Positions 6,601-7,967 of a DNA stretch of 7,967 nt are shown here, one piece after another; within the stretch, counting starts at the first letter, position 1, and each line of letters opens with the position of its first letter. The position numbers were made by a program, and so were the translations under genes. This stretch comes from an uncultured Clostridia bacterium (GTDB lineage: Bacteria > Bacillota > Clostridia > Oscillospirales > Ruminococcaceae), in contig CANRLY010000082.1 in assembly GCA_947631585.1 (NCBI GenBank), positions 1 through 7,967 of the forward strand, given 5' to 3'. The notes beneath the pieces were generated by a model that did no database searches, had not been told where the DNA came from, and was given only the letters and a program-made list of their open reading frames with translations.

Positions 6601-6629
6601 AAAACGCCCGGGAACTCCCAAAGCGTTTT
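6601..6629. terminator. Symmetric hairpin between the divergent genes, possible weak terminator
   Basis: AAAACGC (6601-6607) pairs with GCGTTTT (6623-6629), and within it GGG (6610-6612) can pair with CCC (6617-6619) around AACT. Either strand ends in a four-T run, so it could act as a weak bidirectional terminator. It lies between the TetR promoter and the acetyltransferase remnant, where no upstream transcript obviously needs terminating, so it may be a relic. Confidence 0.4.
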
Positions 6630-6705
6630 CAATATGACAATAGTAGATTTCTTCACATTTAGGCGGTATAATTTTATCTGTCGGACTTTTGGTTTTAGTA
6701 GAAAT

Positions 6706-7230
6706 ATGAAAGGGCGGTTCACCGTGATAGAGTTGAAAAAGCTGTCCGCCGACGACGGGCAGGATATATACGATATGTTGCAGACTATCCCAAAGAACGA
6801 AAACGGACTAGTCAACAATGCAAACGGCATGACCTACGACGAGTACAAACAATGGCTGGTCAGAATGAAGCAGGGGTCGGAGCAGACAGGGCTTGTGGAC
6901 GGCTGAAAAGTTCCCTCCACCACCTACTGGCTGTATGTCAGCGGCGTGCCGGTGGGGTTTGGCAATGTGAAGAGCTTTTTGACCGATTCGCTGAAAAAAT
7001 CCGGCGGCAACATCGGTTACGGAATTGCTCCGATGTACCGTGGAAAAGGTTACGGAAAGCTGCTGTTGCACCTGCTTCTTCAAAAAGCCAATGAGGCAGG
7101 AGTTGAAAAAGCTCTGTTGACAATCGCTCCGGACAATCTTCCTTCCATTGCGGTCGCTATGGCAAACGGAGGAACGTTCGCCGAAGAAACGGACGAGTAT
7201 GTCCGGGTCTGGGTAGACACCTGCCAGTAA
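6706..7230 (+). pseudogene. GNAT-family acetyltransferase interrupted by an in-frame TGA
   Basis: One frame encodes a complete GNAT protein except for TGA at 6904-6906. Upstream: VIELKKLSADDGQDIYDMLQ, an ENG motif and YDEYKQWL. Downstream, in the same frame: KVPSTTYWLYVSGVPVGFGN, GGNIGYGIAPMYRGKGYG (acetyl-CoA loop R-G-K-G-Y-G) and NLPSIAVAMANGG, ending at TAA 7228-7230. Relatives I know usually have DGWKVP at the break, so the TGA most simply derives from a TGG tryptophan codon by one transition. Other genes here stop at TGA and use TGG for Trp, so code reassignment is unlikely. The start is either ATG 6706 or GTG 6724, the latter preceded by AAAGGGCGG; from GTG the intact protein would be 168 residues with the stop at codon 61. 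Only a TATAAT-like box (6666-6671) without a convincing -35 is seen upstream. The C-terminal fragment alone (from 6946) retains the CoA loop but lacks the first strands. Confidence 0.85.
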
Positions 7231-7262
7231 AAAGCAAAATACAAATACTTCATGCCGGGCGG

Positions 7263-7682
7263 CTATTTTTCGGAAAGGCTGATATTCCGGCTTTGCATTT
7301 CGCTGAAAAAACGTTCTTTATCAGCCACTGAGATCAAAATATCTCCCTTGCTTTTTGTGCTGATCTTGATACGGTCTGTTGATGCGGCAAGGGAAGCCCA
7401 AGGCTCTTTGGTAACCGAAATACCTGTGATATCGTTGTATGGTATGCTCTTTTTGATAGGTCCGAATATGATAAGCAATGCTTCTTTATGAAATTCAACA
7501 TAATTTCGGACAGCAATGGACAGACACAAAGATTCCACGCATATAAGCGTCAAAAGAGAGAGAGCCGCCCCAAACAGAGTTGGTTCTATCCAAACGCTCA
7601 CGATAAAAATAGGTATTTCCACCGCCGCAACCAAGAGCATTATCCCATAAAACCAAAAGGCGACCTTTCCTTTCAAGCGCAT
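7263..7682 (-). CDS. Small membrane protein with a bacterial PH-like (DUF1200-type) domain
   Basis: The product has 139 residues from the ATG at 7682-7680. Two transmembrane helices (about 9-29 and 35-57) are joined by a very short turn. A cytoplasmic domain follows: VEFHKEALLIIFGPIKKSIPYNDITGI, then ASTDRIKIS and ISVADKERFFSEM at the end. A beta-strand-rich domain with IPY-x-DI, a S-x-DRI motif and a closing 'IS-x-x-DKE-x-F' is the pattern of the bacterial PH-like family earlier called DUF1200. Their role is not well defined; membrane-stress or signalling roles have been suggested. The frame could be extended to a GTG at 7700, but that codon overlaps the AGGAGG at 7695-7690. That site lies seven bases from ATG 7682 and only one base from ATG 7688, so 7682 is chosen. 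It appears to be a single-gene unit with its own promoter; no terminator is clear after its TAG. Confidence 0.85.
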   Translation of the reverse strand: MRLKGKVAFWFYGIMLLVAAVEIPIFIVSVWIEPTLFGAALSLLTLICVESLCLSIAVRNYVEFHKEALLIIFGPIKKSIPYNDITGISVTKEPWASLAASTDRIKISTKSKGDILISVADKERFFSEMQSRNISLSEK

Positions 7683-7689
7683 TTTCATG

Positions 7690-7695
7690 CCTCCT
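7690..7695 (-). promoter_or_regulatory. Ribosome binding site that fixes the start of the PH-like membrane protein
   Basis: AGGAGG on the minus strand leaves seven bases to ATG 7682-7680, an optimal spacing. It excludes the in-frame GTG (7700), which overlaps it, and ATG 7688, which is one base away. Confidence 0.8.
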
Positions 7696-7717
7696 CCCAC
7701 TTTTCTTAAACACCACC

Positions 7718-7746
7718 ATTATATCACGAAAAGATTGGTTTGTCTA
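7718..7746 (-). promoter_or_regulatory. Promoter of the PH-like membrane protein gene
   Basis: On the minus strand TAGACA (7746-7741) and TATAAT (7723-7718) are 17 bp apart. A TG one base before the -10 makes it an extended -10 promoter. The start point is expected near 7711, so the leader is only about 29 nt. Confidence 0.85.
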
Positions 7747-7793
7747 CTGCGGTTGCCCCGATGACTTGGCTTGGTTTCAAATGCTTTGGGAGA

Positions 7794-7863
7794 TTTACGG
7801 TTGCGGTGCAAACGGCAGGCGGCAGAATTTTCCGGTAGCAGTGCGAACGGCAGGCGGCGGCAG
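7794..7863. repeat. 35-bp tandem duplication leading into the cloverleaf
   Basis: Units 7794-7828 and 7829-7863 align without gaps. The core GCGGTGCAAACGGCAGGCGG (unit 1, from 7803) against GCAGTGCGAACGGCAGGCGG (unit 2, from 7838) differs at two positions; over 35 bases about 29 match. Unit 2 overlaps the left strand of the cloverleaf's closing stem. Unit 1 carries GGCGGCAG (7818-7825), which can also pair with the right strand (7933-7940). No open reading frame is plausible here. Confidence 0.75.
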
Positions 7864-7942
7864 CCGCTCACCTAACAGGTGAGCGAACTTCGGCGGCGAA
7901 GCCGCCGAAGCCGTGGGGCGTTGCCCCACGGGCTGCCGCCGC
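7854..7942. repeat. 89-nt perfect cloverleaf: four Watson-Crick stems with three-base loops
   Basis: A closing stem of 11 bp (7854-7864 with 7932-7942) encloses three hairpins. The first is 8 bp (7866-7873/7877-7884, loop AAC), the second 10 bp (7888-7897/7901-7910, loop GAA), the third 9 bp (7911-7919/7923-7931, loop GTT). Outside the loops only C7865 and GAA 7885-7887 are unpaired, so 76 of 89 bases are paired, all canonically. A weaker hairpin (ATGAC 7945-7949/GTCAT 7958-7962) follows. It is much richer in G+C than its surroundings. It is not a tRNA: every arm is wrong and the loops are too small. A dispersed non-coding mobile repeat, a structured RNA or a strong bidirectional terminator for a gene beyond the right edge are the main options. 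Confidence 0.85.
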
Positions 7943-7967
7943 ACATGACTGACTGCGGTCATAAAGT

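Noticed and set aside
6666..6671. TATAAT box as promoter of the plus-strand acetyltransferase
   Set aside because: No acceptable -35 hexamer lies 16-18 bp upstream (nearest is TAGATT), so an isolated -10-like match is not enough.
6553..6705. Upstream extension of the plus-strand acetyltransferase frame to ATG 6553
   Set aside because: The extra 51 residues run through the TetR promoter and operator region, have no ribosome binding site and do not look like a GNAT N-terminus.
6904..6906. TGA read as tryptophan (alternative genetic code)
   Set aside because: The TetR and lipoprotein genes end at TGA directly before the next gene's start, and tryptophan is encoded by TGG throughout the window.
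7854..7942. tRNA or tRNA-like gene suggested by the cloverleaf shape
   Set aside because: Arm lengths, three-base loops, and the absence of an anticodon loop, T-loop and acceptor CCA region do not fit any tRNA.

Overview
The window looks like chromosomal DNA from a low-to-moderate-GC Gram-positive Clostridia, most probably Ruminococcus or a close relative. The grounds are near-consensus AGGAGG ribosome binding sites in front of almost every gene, textbook TTGACA/TATAAT promoters with 17-bp spacers, a lipoprotein and Sec-type signal peptides of Firmicutes style, and the protein families present. The genus is an inference from style, not from a marker gene. I see no tRNA, rRNA, CRISPR array or transposase gene.

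Region A (1-3363, all minus strand) is a surface/secretion operon. A strong promoter (3335-3363) drives a leader of about 200 nt. Next come a small secreted protein of 146 aa, a G+C-rich hairpin with two mutually exclusive foldings (2653-2687), a 422-aa membrane-anchored extracytoplasmic protein, a 396-aa cysteine-rich lipoprotein, and the first 49 codons of a membrane protein that runs off the left edge and looks like an ABC-2-type permease. Gaps between the last three genes are about 10 bp and the stop codons sit in the next ribosome binding site, so they are very likely translated together. The layout (abundant small secreted product first, partial terminator, then membrane partners) would suit a secreted peptide or toxin with its export or immunity apparatus. 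No family assignment proves that role.

Region B (3473-6565, minus strand) is a compact TetR-controlled metabolic operon: TetR regulator, aldo/keto reductase, GNAT acetyltransferase, and a carboxymuconolactone-decarboxylase/cupin fusion. It ends in an intrinsic terminator (3473-3505). Its promoter carries two nearly identical 20-bp boxes with palindromic TGACA-CCA-TGTCA cores, one on the -35 box and one at the start point. This is what an autoregulating TetR repressor would bind. A small-molecule stress or detoxification role is likely; the inducer is unknown.

Region C (6706-7230, plus strand) is a second, unrelated GNAT acetyltransferase gene reading away from region B. It is interrupted by one in-frame TGA where a tryptophan would be expected, so it is probably a pseudogene.

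Region D (7263-7746, minus strand) is a small two-helix membrane protein with a bacterial PH-like (DUF1200-type) domain and its own strong promoter.

Region E (7747-7967) is non-coding but highly structured: a 35-bp tandem duplication runs into a perfect 89-nt cloverleaf of four Watson-Crick stems with three-base loops. This is the most unusual object in the window.
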